NCBI RefSeq assembly: GCF_009755725.1
Contig: NZ_CP046619.1
Coordinates: 1,984,001-2,048,000 of the forward strand
Source of the DNA: Diaminobutyricimonas sp. LJ205
GTDB taxonomy: Bacteria > Actinomycetota > Actinomycetes > Actinomycetales > Microbacteriaceae
DNA length: 64,000 nt
Direction of reading: 5' to 3'
Under the pieces are notes generated by a model, which was not told where the DNA came from, searched no databases, and worked only from the letters and a program-made list of their open reading frames with translations. Each line of letters starts with the position of its first letter. The first letter of the stretch is position 1. The translations under genes and the position numbers were made by a program. Shown here one piece after another: positions 17,320 through 25,059 of the stretch.

Positions 17320-18027
17320 TCAGGCGTCGGCTACCTGCTGACGGTCGCGTTCCTGATCCAGCAGCCGGATGTCGTCGGCCGTGACCAGGCGGGTGGCGAT
17401 CGCGTATTCGACGAGCCGGGCGCGGCGATTGGTCGCCAGTTTGCCGGCGCCGCCGCGCAGTCCCTGCACGCCGATGCGGTCGAGTTTTTCGCAGACATTA
17501 TCGAGCTTGCGGTTGAAGGTGGTCATGCTCCAGCCGAGGCGGGCGGCGGCATCCGCGGATGACGGCAGGTCCCCGCGGCCGGGAACGGCCTGGGCAAGAA
17601 TCGGTTCGGCGAGGGCGACGATGAGCAGCCGCTGGCTGGTGGTCAGGGTAACTGGCATGATCGTCGTCGAGCCGTGGCCGCTGTGCGTCGGGTTGGTTGT
17701 GTTGAAGTAGTCGTCGGCAGCGTGGATGCTCAGGTCATAGGTCGTCGACCCGGCGCTGAACATCACGTGCATCAGCGGAAAGACGATGGGCAGCTTCGCG
17801 CCCGGCGCCAGCCAGGCCTGCACGGCGCCGCCCCCATCGGACACCGTCGCCGTCAGCAACTGGCCCACGTTCACCAACCACCACAGCCCGAACTCGGGGC
17901 GCAGTTCGAGAAAGCGGCGGTGCAGGTAAGGGTTCTCGTCAACGGAGAGGTCGGACTCCCGGCCGATGCCGAACACGTCGGTGACCTCGGTCCACTCTCC
18001 GCAGAACTCGATCCTGAGCGGCGTCAT
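17320..18027 (-). CDS. FHA-like domain fused to a helical (possible HTH) domain
   Basis: The 235-residue product begins with an FHA-like beta region (residues 1-120) showing FGIGRESDL and NPYLHRR in place of the usual GR and SxxH motifs. The Asn-Gly of the classic NG motif is not seen. The C-terminal half (about 150-230) is helical: LTTSQRLLIVALAEP, then a segment SADAAARLGWSMTTFNRKLD that resembles a helix-turn-helix. The ATG overlaps the kinase stop (ATGA). It could be a phospho-responsive regulator or an adaptor. I do not recognise a named family. Confidence 0.75.
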   Translation of the reverse strand: MTPLRIEFCGEWTEVTDVFGIGRESDLSVDENPYLHRRFLELRPEFGLWWLVNVGQLLTATVSDGGGAVQAWLAPGAKLPIVFPLMHVMFSAGSTTYDLSIHAADDYFNTTNPTHSGHGSTTIMPVTLTTSQRLLIVALAEPILAQAVPGRGDLPSSADAAARLGWSMTTFNRKLDNVCEKLDRIGVQGLRGGAGKLATNRRARLVEYAIATRLVTADDIRLLDQERDRQQVADA

Positions 18028-19655
18028 CCGTGGCATCCCTCGGTCTCGTTGGAGAGCTTTCCGCTGCGCTGCACGACGACCGTGATGCACGTTCTCGCGC
18101 CAGGGGCCACTCCGTCGACGATGATGACGGTCTCGTCGCTCGCGTTCACGGAATGCTGGGTTCCGTCCGTCGTTGCGCTCCAGCGGAAGCTGTCGCCGTC
18201 CTGCGGGTCGGGGTTCTGCACGGTGAAGGCGACCTGGGTGCCGTCGGCGCTGGCCGCGGTTTCGGCGAGCACCGGCGCGGCGAGCGTGTCGATCACGGCG
18301 CTGCTGCCTGCCGTCGCGGATGGCTCGGGTCGGGTTTGCGGCGGGGCCATCCCGGGCGACAGCACGATGGCAACGATCACGATCGCCAGCAGCACGACCG
18401 CGGCTGCCGCGCTCGTGATGATGACCGCGGGTCGTCGCTTCCGACGCGGCGGCTCGGTGGCCGCGGGAGCGAGCGTTGGCTGCGGCGAGGGCTCGGAGCT
18501 GATGTCCGCGGCTGCGCCGGGCGTCGGCGTGCGCCGCACGACGGTGCGCTCGTCGATCGGCGCGGCGCTGGTCGGCTGGGCGTCGATCGGTGTGGCGCCG
18601 CGGGCGCGGGTGCGATCATCGTCCACGACCGCGATCGGCTGGGCATCGATGCTTGCGATTCCGCGGGCCCGGGTCGCGTCCGGGTCGTCCTCACCGGTGT
18701 CCGATCCGCTGACCGGCGCCATCAGGCTGAGATTCGGCACGTCGATGGCCGTCGGCTGGTAGCCGAGTTCCATCTCGACGCGCTGCAGGGCGCGTGCGAA
18801 GTCGATCGCGGTCTGGAATCGGGCGGCCGGGTCTGAGGCCATGCCCTTGTGCAGCACGGCGACGAGCGAGCGGGGCGCGTCGTCACGGGTCAACGGGGTG
18901 ATCGCGCCCCGCTCGATGCGGCCGATGAGGTCGAGGGTTCCGTTGGACCGGCCGCGCATCTCGAACGGCGAATGGCCCGCCAGCAGGGTGTAGAGCGTCG
19001 CCGCGAGCGAGAACACGTCGGAGCGCACATCGGGCTGCGGGTCGTCGGAGAACATCTCCGGCGGCGACCAGGGAACCGACATCCCCACCGATTGCCCGCC
19101 GGTTCCTCCCGTGGTGTCCACCGGCGAGCCGCCGAGCGTTGTCGTGTGGGCGGGGAACGCGTCATCGTCGAGCGATGAGGCGATGCCGAAGTCGGTGAGC
19201 GCCGGCCAGCCGAAGTCATTGGTCAGCACGTTCGCGGGCTTGATGTCACGGTGCAGGATCCCCGCGGCGTGAGCGGTGGCCACCGCGCTGGACAGGCGCA
19301 CCCCGATCCGGATCGCATCGGCGACACCGAACACCTCTCTCTTATAGCGGTCGGCGAGGCTCTTGCCCGGGGCGTACTCCATCATCAGGTAGGGGCGGCC
19401 GTCGCCCGAGACGCCCGCGTGGTAGATGGTGACGATGTACGGATGCGCCGAGAGCTGCGCCATCACGTTCGCCTCGGCGACGAACGCCGCGCGGGTGGCC
19501 GGCGAGAGGTCCTCGGCGAGCAACACCTTGACCGCGACGCGCCGCTTCGGCAGTTGCTGCTCGTAGAGGAAAACATCGGAGAAGCCGCCGGAACCGAGCA
19601 CGCGAGTGAAAGTGAAGCCGGGAAGATCCGGCGGAGGTGACGCGGCTCTATGCAT
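18024..19655 (-). CDS. transmembrane Ser/Thr protein kinase
   Basis: This Hanks-type kinase has all core residues: glycine loop GSGGFSDV (21-28), Lys43 in VAVKVL, catalytic HRDIKPANVL with Asp137, and DFG at 155-157. After the kinase domain comes a juxtamembrane region with near-repeats of RARG..IDAQP (about 325-365), rich in Thr/Ser. A single helix follows (about 410-432). The outer domain of about 110 residues resembles a fibronectin type III fold and has two Cys, not the PASTA repeats of PknB. It lies between two FHA-type genes, overlapping both, and downstream of a PP2C phosphatase gene. Confidence 0.93.
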   Translation of the reverse strand: MHRAASPPPDLPGFTFTRVLGSGGFSDVFLYEQQLPKRRVAVKVLLAEDLSPATRAAFVAEANVMAQLSAHPYIVTIYHAGVSGDGRPYLMMEYAPGKSLADRYKREVFGVADAIRIGVRLSSAVATAHAAGILHRDIKPANVLTNDFGWPALTDFGIASSLDDDAFPAHTTTLGGSPVDTTGGTGGQSVGMSVPWSPPEMFSDDPQPDVRSDVFSLAATLYTLLAGHSPFEMRGRSNGTLDLIGRIERGAITPLTRDDAPRSLVAVLHKGMASDPAARFQTAIDFARALQRVEMELGYQPTAIDVPNLSLMAPVSGSDTGEDDPDATRARGIASIDAQPIAVVDDDRTRARGATPIDAQPTSAAPIDERTVVRRTPTPGAAADISSEPSPQPTLAPAATEPPRRKRRPAVIITSAAAAVVLLAIVIVAIVLSPGMAPPQTRPEPSATAGSSAVIDTLAAPVLAETAASADGTQVAFTVQNPDPQDGDSFRWSATTDGTQHSVNASDETVIIVDGVAPGARTCITVVVQRSGKLSNETEGCHG

Positions 19656-20733
19656 CAGCGTCCCGCACAGTGAGCGTGACTCCCCCGCCGAGGTCGATCT
19701 TGGTGTCGGCGATCACCGCCGTCGGCTCGCCTTCCCGCAGGCGCTGCAGCGGCTTGCCCGGCAACTGGATGGAAGTACCGTTCCGCGAATGCAGGTCGGT
19801 GACGACGACGGTGCCACCTTCGAGGGCGACTCGGACATGGCTTCGCGATACGTCCTGGTCGCCGCTGAGGGTGATCAGGCGCGGCAGCACACCGCCGGAA
19901 ACCTGGGACACGCTCGGGGCACGCCCGACGATGATCACCGGGTCGATGCGCTCACGCGCACCGGAAGGAAGCTCGAGCACGGGCACCGGCTCGGGCGCCA
20001 CCGGCGTCGACTCCACCGCCGCCTGCCGTTTCCGCCCGCGGAGCAGTTCGGAGATGTCCCCGCTCATCACGGTTTCGCCATCGTGGTCTCCGGCGCGGGC
20101 CGCGGGTGCGGCCTCCGCGGCGTCGGGGTCGTCCTCGGCGCTGCGGATGGCGGCATCCGAGACCGAACGCACGACCGTCGCGCCGAACAGGTAGTCATAG
20201 CCTTCGGGATCACCGGTCTCGGCCGCTGTGCCGGGGATGATCGTCGCTTCAGGGTCGACGGTCGGCGCTGGCGCTGCTGGAATTCCTGACGTGGCCAGCG
20301 CTGAGGTGACCGGCGCAGGCGTGACCGGCGCGGGCTCCGCGGTCGTGATCGCGACCGGGACGAGGGTCGACCATGAGCCGCCGGGCACGGTGAGGGTGAA
20401 CGTCTGTGCGCCAGGGAAGAGCTGCTCGGCCCAGGTCGCGACGCCGACGCCGGTGAGCAGCCGGTCGCCTTCCGGCGAGGCGACCATGACCTGGGCGTCG
20501 CCTCGCAGCACGACCCGGAGTCCGGCGGGATCCGCCCAATCGAGTAACGCGAACGCCGGCGCTGCAGAGATCCCGCCACGCAGCAGGCCGTCGAGCACCG
20601 CCTGGATACCTTCTGCTCCAAACGCGGCGGCCGTGACATCCCACATCGACGCCTCCGTCGGTGACATCGCGAGCAGGCGAGTATCGGTGCTCGAAGCCAT
20701 CCAGCCGCGGTCGGGAGTGAAGTACAAGGTCAT
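19648..20733 (-). CDS. FHA domain protein next to the kinase
   Basis: The 361-residue protein has an N-terminal alpha/beta region of about 130 residues of unknown type, a Pro/Ala/Thr-rich middle, and a C-terminal FHA domain (about 255-355) with IIVGRAPS, SRSHV and DLHSRNGT, so the phosphothreonine pocket looks intact. The ATG overlaps the PP2C stop by 4 bases, and its end overlaps the kinase gene by 8. Position and domain suggest it recognises a phosphorylated form of the kinase or of a kinase substrate. Confidence 0.88.
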   Translation of the reverse strand: MTLYFTPDRGWMASSTDTRLLAMSPTEASMWDVTAAAFGAEGIQAVLDGLLRGGISAAPAFALLDWADPAGLRVVLRGDAQVMVASPEGDRLLTGVGVATWAEQLFPGAQTFTLTVPGGSWSTLVPVAITTAEPAPVTPAPVTSALATSGIPAAPAPTVDPEATIIPGTAAETGDPEGYDYLFGATVVRSVSDAAIRSAEDDPDAAEAAPAARAGDHDGETVMSGDISELLRGRKRQAAVESTPVAPEPVPVLELPSGARERIDPVIIVGRAPSVSQVSGGVLPRLITLSGDQDVSRSHVRVALEGGTVVVTDLHSRNGTSIQLPGKPLQRLREGEPTAVIADTKIDLGGGVTLTVRDADA

Positions 20734-21581
20734 GGCCTCGGTCTCGTGTCTTCCAGGAAGGGGTGAAGAGGGTAGCGGTCGACGGTTTCGTCAGCCCCGT
20801 CCGCGGCGACACCGCGGAAGCTTGACTCGACGACCACGACGGTGACATTGTCGGCACCGCCGGCCGCCACCGCCGCGCGCACCAGCCGGTCGGCGATCGG
20901 TTCATGGTCACCGTCTGCGTGCTCGGCGAGGAAGCGGGCAATCTCGCGGTCGTCCAACTCGCGCGTGAGACCGTCTGAGCAGATCAGGAAGGTGTCCTCC
21001 GCGGAGACCTGCACCAGCCAGACGTCCGGATCGACTGCGGCTGCGCCGCCCAGCGCCCTGGTGATCACATTGCGCTCCGGATGCGTCGCCGCCTCGTGTG
21101 CGGAGATCACGCCCTCATCGACGAGTTCCTGCACGACCGAGTGATCGACGGTGAGCTGGCCGAGGGTGCGGCCGTCCCAGCGATACACGCGGGAGTCGCC
21201 GACGTTGAAGATCATCCAGTGGTAGCTCGCGCCGGGCTGCGTCTCGACCAGGGCGACACCGCTCAGCGTCGTGCCCGACACCCCTCCAGCTGCATCGGCC
21301 AGAGCGATGACCGCAGCATTGGCCTCTCGAATCGTGTCGAGCACTTGCTGCGGTGTCGCCACCGACTGCGGCTCGAACGCATCCGCGAAGGTCGCGATCG
21401 CCTGCTGGCTGGCCTGGTCGCCGAAGTTGTGACCGCCCATTCCGTCTGCCACCACGAACACCGGCGGGGCGGCCCGGAAGCTGTCCTCGTTCACCCGGCG
21501 CACGGCACCGATATCTGAGGCGGCGAAAACCCGGAACCGAGCGGATGCCGAAGGCAGTCCGAGCTCGACATCAAAGCGCAT
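20730..21581 (-). CDS. PP2C-family Ser/Thr protein phosphatase
   Basis: The metal-dependent phosphatase probably reverses the neighbouring kinase. The 283-residue protein shows the PP2C motifs in order: VRRVNEDSF, VADGMGGHNFGD, GDSRVYRW, ICSDGLTRELDD and GGADNVTVV, with the metal-binding aspartates present. It has no membrane helix, so it acts in the cytoplasm. It is the first gene of the FHA-kinase-FHA-like run. A purine-rich stretch (AAGGGGGAAG) precedes the ATG, although its spacing is about 7 bases. Confidence 0.93.
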   Translation of the reverse strand: MRFDVELGLPSASARFRVFAASDIGAVRRVNEDSFRAAPPVFVVADGMGGHNFGDQASQQAIATFADAFEPQSVATPQQVLDTIREANAAVIALADAAGGVSGTTLSGVALVETQPGASYHWMIFNVGDSRVYRWDGRTLGQLTVDHSVVQELVDEGVISAHEAATHPERNVITRALGGAAAVDPDVWLVQVSAEDTFLICSDGLTRELDDREIARFLAEHADGDHEPIADRLVRAAVAAGGADNVTVVVVESSFRGVAADGADETVDRYPLHPFLEDTRPRP

Positions 21582-21651
21582 CGATCCGCTTCCCCCTTCG
21601 CGACCAGTGTTCCCACGCTACCAAGGACTCACCCTCGGACGGGGGCATCGG

Positions 21652-22743
21652 TCAGTCGAGGGGCTTCTTCTCAACCGTGTCGGTCTGCGTGTCGGTCGGG
21701 GTGTCGGTCTGCGCGTCCGCCGCGGTGTCGTCGTCGCTGCCGACGGCCGGCGCGCCGAGCTTCACCTCGAGCGGGCTGCGGCGCAGCTTGATCAGGCTCG
21801 CGATCGTGGCCACGGCCATCGAGACGATGATGACGCCGAGCGAGATCCAGGTGTTGATCTCCGGTGCCCACTCGATCGGGTTGCCACCGTTGATGAATGG
21901 CAGCTCATTGACGTGCATCGCGTGGAAGAACAGCTTCACGCCGATGAAGGCGAGGATGAATGCGATGCCGTACTTGAGGTAGACGAGGCGGTCGATCAGG
22001 TCACCGAGCAGGAAGTAGAGCTGGCGCAGACCCATCAGCGCGAAGATGTTCGCCGTGAACACGATGAACGCGTTCTGGGTGATGCCGAAGATCGCCGGGA
22101 TCGAGTCGATCGCGAAAATGAGGTCGGTCGTTCCCAGCGCGATGAAGACGATGATCATCGGGGTGAAGACCTTCTTGCCGTCCTTCACCACGCGCACCTT
22201 CGGGCCGTGGAACTCCTCGGTGATGTTGATCCGCCGACGGAGGAACGCGATCAGCTTGTTCTCGCTGTCCTCTTCGTCCTCGTGCCCGGTGAAGGCCTGG
22301 TTCCAGGCGGTGTAGACGAGGAAGGCGCCGAAGATGTAGAAGATCCAGCTGAAGCTTTCGATGAGCTGGGCGCCGAGCAGAATGAAGACTCCGCGGAAGA
22401 TGAGCGCAAGGATGATGCCCACCATCAGCGCTTCCTGCTGATACTTCCTCGGCACCGAGAACTTCGCCATGATCAGCACGAAGACGAATAAGTTGTCGAC
22501 GCTCAAGCTGTACTCGGTGAGCCAGCCGGCCAGGAACTGTCCGCCCTGTTCCGCGTCGCCGAGCATGAACATCAGCGCGGCGAAGATCAGCGCCAACCCG
22601 ACGTAGAAGGCGATCCAGAGGCTGGACTCCTTCACCGATGGAATGTGCGGGCGCTTGAAGGCGAGCACCAGATCGAAAACGATGATCAGCGTCAGCACGA
22701 CAAGCGAGCCGATTTCGAACCAAGCGGGAAGGGTGGATTCCAC
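21652..22743 (-). CDS. TerC-family integral membrane protein (probable Mn2+ exporter)
   Basis: TerC/Alx proteins are multi-helix membrane proteins, several of which export manganese. The 363-residue protein carries the family signatures SVDNLFVFVLIMAKF and FAIDSIPAIFGITQ, with acidic residues inside helices, and about nine hydrophobic segments. The last 40 residues are a Thr/Asp-rich tail with a repeated TDTQTDT pattern. A GTG start at 22743 has AGGA 5 bases upstream. The long leader matches a manganese riboswitch, which supports a role in metal homeostasis. Confidence 0.92.
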   Translation of the reverse strand: MESTLPAWFEIGSLVVLTLIIVFDLVLAFKRPHIPSVKESSLWIAFYVGLALIFAALMFMLGDAEQGGQFLAGWLTEYSLSVDNLFVFVLIMAKFSVPRKYQQEALMVGIILALIFRGVFILLGAQLIESFSWIFYIFGAFLVYTAWNQAFTGHEDEEDSENKLIAFLRRRINITEEFHGPKVRVVKDGKKVFTPMIIVFIALGTTDLIFAIDSIPAIFGITQNAFIVFTANIFALMGLRQLYFLLGDLIDRLVYLKYGIAFILAFIGVKLFFHAMHVNELPFINGGNPIEWAPEINTWISLGVIIVSMAVATIASLIKLRRSPLEVKLGAPAVGSDDDTAADAQTDTPTDTQTDTVEKKPLD

Positions 22744-22771
22744 GGAGTTCCTAACGAGAGAGGGTACGGAG

Positions 22772-22885
22772 GAGGACCGAAAGTCTCTCCCGCATTCGCT
22801 GACCGGAATGCCGCCGTGCCCGGGGTCTCTCCGACGAGACCCGTATTGACGTACACGGCGAGGTGGGATACTCCCCTTCGCTTGG
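22772..22885 (-). ncRNA. yybP-ykoY-type manganese riboswitch in the terC leader
   Basis: Read on the minus strand, the leader begins with AAGGGGAGTATCCC, continues with TGTACGTCAATAC, contains GGTCTC/GAGACC pairing arms and a GGTCAGCGAATGC stretch, and ends with GAGACTTTCGGTCC at 22787-22774. The order GGGGAGTA ... GTCA ... CAGC ... GAGACYTTYG is characteristic of yybP-ykoY elements, which are established Mn2+ sensors often placed before terC-like genes. A TAAACT possible -10 is at 22894-22889. The identification is by eye. Confidence 0.75.
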
Positions 22886-22961
22886 AAAAGTTTAGACCAT
22901 GCTTCCGGCGGCCTGGTTGCAGGCCCGCTGCGCCTGGGTTGATCGTTCTTGCCTCAAGCAC

Positions 22962-23012
22962 TTGACAAACCCCGTGCCACTTGGTTGGTTAGTTACATCA
23001 CTAACTAACCAA
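22962..23012 (+). promoter_or_regulatory. promoter and palindromic operator of the GntR-ABC operon
   Basis: A consensus -35 TTGACA lies at 22962-22967. From 18 bases downstream, where a -10 is expected, there is a perfect inverted repeat: TTGGTTAGTTA (22985-22995), six bases, then TAACTAACCAA (23002-23012). YtrA-type GntR regulators commonly repress their own operon from such palindromes. A strong AAGGAGG ribosome binding site follows. Confidence 0.75.
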
Positions 23013-23031
23013 TGAGCTAAGGAGGGGTTGG

Positions 23032-23391
23032 ATGGATGCTTCGCGACCGATCTTCATGCAGATCGCCGAGCTGATCGAGAACGACATCATCTCCGGCACT
23101 CTTCCCGAAGAGACCCAGGTTCCTTCGACGAACGAGTTCGCGGTGTTCTACCGCATCAACCCGGCGACAGCCGGCAAGGGCGTGAACCTGCTCGTCGATG
23201 CGGGAGTGCTCTACAAGAAGAGAGGGATCGGCATGTTCGTCGCCGAGGGCGCTCGCGATCGGCTGATCGCGACTCGCCGTGACCGTTTCACCACCGAGTT
23301 CATCCAGCCACTGCTGATCGAGGCCAGGAAGCTGGGCATCTCGACAAGCCAGCTGGCCACCATCATCCAAACCGAGGAGATCGCATCGTGA
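23032..23391 (+). CDS. GntR-family (YtrA-type) transcriptional regulator
   Basis: The 119-residue protein has an N-terminal winged helix-turn-helix typical of GntR: RPIFMQIAELIENDIISGTLPEETQVPST, then YRINPATAGKGVNLLVDAGVLYKKRGIGMFV. The short C-terminal tail (about 40 residues) lacks a ligand-binding domain, as in the YtrA subfamily, which controls ABC transporter operons. The ATG has AAGGAGG upstream. Its stop overlaps the ABC gene start by 4 bases (GTGA). It probably binds the palindrome at 22985-23012 and represses this operon. Confidence 0.93.
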   Translation: MDASRPIFMQIAELIENDIISGTLPEETQVPSTNEFAVFYRINPATAGKGVNLLVDAGVLYKKRGIGMFVAEGARDRLIATRRDRFTTEFIQPLLIEARKLGISTSQLATIIQTEEIAS

Positions 23392-24278
23392 CCGCCACCA
23401 CCGCCGTAAGAGTGAACGGCCTGACTCGTCGCTTCGGCAGCCTGACCGCCGTCGATGACGCGACATTCAGTATCGAATCAGGCAGCATCGTCGGTCTGCT
23501 GGGCCGCAACGGTGCTGGAAAGACGACCATGATGCAGTTGCTCACCGGTCAGGACTTCGCAACCGCCGGCAACATCGAGGTCTTCGGCCAGCATCCGGTT
23601 GAGAATGCCTCTGTGCTGCAGCACGTCTCCTTCATCAAGGAGAGCCAGAAATACCCCGAAGACTTCAAGCCGAAGCACGTGCTCGCGGCAGCGCCCTGGT
23701 TCTTTGAGAACTGGGATGCCGAGTACGCCGAGCGGCTGGTCGACGAGTTCCGGCTGCCCCTGAATCGGCGGATCAAGAAACTGTCCCGCGGCCAGCTGTC
23801 GTCGATCGGCGTCATCGTCGGCCTCGCGTCGCGTGCCCCGCTGACCTTCTTCGATGAGCCGTACCTCGGGCTCGACGCGGTCGCCCGGCAGGCCTTCTAC
23901 GATGAACTGCTCGCCGACTACGCCCGGCACCCGCGCACCGTCGTGCTGTCCACCCACCTGATCGACGAGGTCAGCGACCTGCTCGCTCACGTGCTGGTCA
24001 TCGACCACGGCCGGATCATCGTCGATCAGGATGCTGAGAGCCTGCGCGGCTCGGCCACCACAGTGGTCGGTACCCGTGCCGCGGTCGAGGCCTTCGTCGC
24101 CGGCCGGGAAATCCTGCACCGCGACGGCATCGGTGGCCTGGCCTCCGTGACCGTCACCTCGCTCACACCCGAAGAGCGCCACACCGCGATCGACGCGGGC
24201 CTCGAACTGACCCCGGTGTCGCTACAACAGCTCGTTGTGCAGAAGACCCGCACGCCTCTCACCGAAATCGGAGACTGA
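23388..24278 (+). CDS. ABC transporter ATP-binding protein (YtrB-like)
   Basis: The 296-residue ATPase has Walker A GRNGAGKTT near residue 40, a signature segment LSRGQLSSIG that departs from LSGGQ, Walker B LTFFDEPYLGLD and the H-loop STHLIDEV. The last 80 residues form the C-terminal extension seen in exporters of this group. It starts at a GTG that overlaps the regulator stop, and its partner permease follows after 1 base. The substrate is unknown; YtrA-linked transporters often respond to cell-wall-active peptides, which is only a family-level hint here. Confidence 0.92.
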   Translation: MTATTAVRVNGLTRRFGSLTAVDDATFSIESGSIVGLLGRNGAGKTTMMQLLTGQDFATAGNIEVFGQHPVENASVLQHVSFIKESQKYPEDFKPKHVLAAAPWFFENWDAEYAERLVDEFRLPLNRRIKKLSRGQLSSIGVIVGLASRAPLTFFDEPYLGLDAVARQAFYDELLADYARHPRTVVLSTHLIDEVSDLLAHVLVIDHGRIIVDQDAESLRGSATTVVGTRAAVEAFVAGREILHRDGIGGLASVTVTSLTPEERHTAIDAGLELTPVSLQQLVVQKTRTPLTEIGD

Positions 24279-24279
24279 C

Positions 24280-25059
24280 ATGACCACCGCAACGCTCTCC
24301 CCCGCGCTGCCGCAAGCCTCGCGATCTGCCGAGCTGAGCCGCATCTGGAACGTCGTGCGGCTGCACTTCGTGAACACCGCGACCACGATCATCGTGCCTT
24401 GGATCGTGCTGGGCTCGATCTTCGCGATCAACCTGCTGATCTGGGCGATCATCTACTCAGCCGCGGCGCCCGAGGATCGAGCGAAGATCGCCGACGGCAC
24501 GCAGTGGAGCGGGTCAATCTTCTACATTTTCGTGTACATGCTGGTGGTCGCCGTGCAGGCGATCTCCACCACTTTCCCGTTCGCGCTGGGATTCAGCGTC
24601 ACCCGCCGGGACTACTACCTCGGCACGTCGCTCAGCTTCCTGCTGCTGTCCGGCGGATACGCGATCGCGCTGACCGCACTCTCGCTGCTGGAAGACGCCA
24701 CCAACGGCTGGGGGCTGCACGGGCGGATGTTCACCGCCGTCTACTTCGGCGGTGACGCCTGGTACGAGCGCCTGTTCGTCTTCTTCGTCGGCCTGGCGTT
24801 CTTCTTCTTCGTCGGCTCGATCTTCGCCGCCGTCTGGGTGCGCTGGAAGCAGTACGGCCTCCTCGGCCTGGCGATCGCCCTGGCGCTGCTCCTTGTCGGA
24901 GCAGTGGCGCTGATCTCCTTCACGAACAACTGGCCCACGGTCGGCGAATGGTTCGTGGCCAACGGGCCGGTCGGAGTGGTGGCGTGGATGCTCGTGCCGA
25001 CGGCGCTCTCGGCCGTGGCCGGGTTCTTCCTGCTGCGGCGGGCGACCCCGAAGAACTAG
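24280..25059 (+). CDS. ABC transporter membrane subunit
   Basis: The 259-residue protein has six hydrophobic segments (near residues 40-60, 85-110, 125-145, 165-190, 200-220, 230-250), matching the permease of an ABC-2-like exporter. The ATG at 24280 lies 1 base after the ATPase stop; a longer frame upstream lies inside the ATPase gene. It ends convergently with the ZapE-like gene, overlapping its stop by 4 bases. Confidence 0.88.
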   Translation: MTTATLSPALPQASRSAELSRIWNVVRLHFVNTATTIIVPWIVLGSIFAINLLIWAIIYSAAAPEDRAKIADGTQWSGSIFYIFVYMLVVAVQAISTTFPFALGFSVTRRDYYLGTSLSFLLLSGGYAIALTALSLLEDATNGWGLHGRMFTAVYFGGDAWYERLFVFFVGLAFFFFVGSIFAAVWVRWKQYGLLGLAIALALLLVGAVALISFTNNWPTVGEWFVANGPVGVVAWMLVPTALSAVAGFFLLRRATPKN

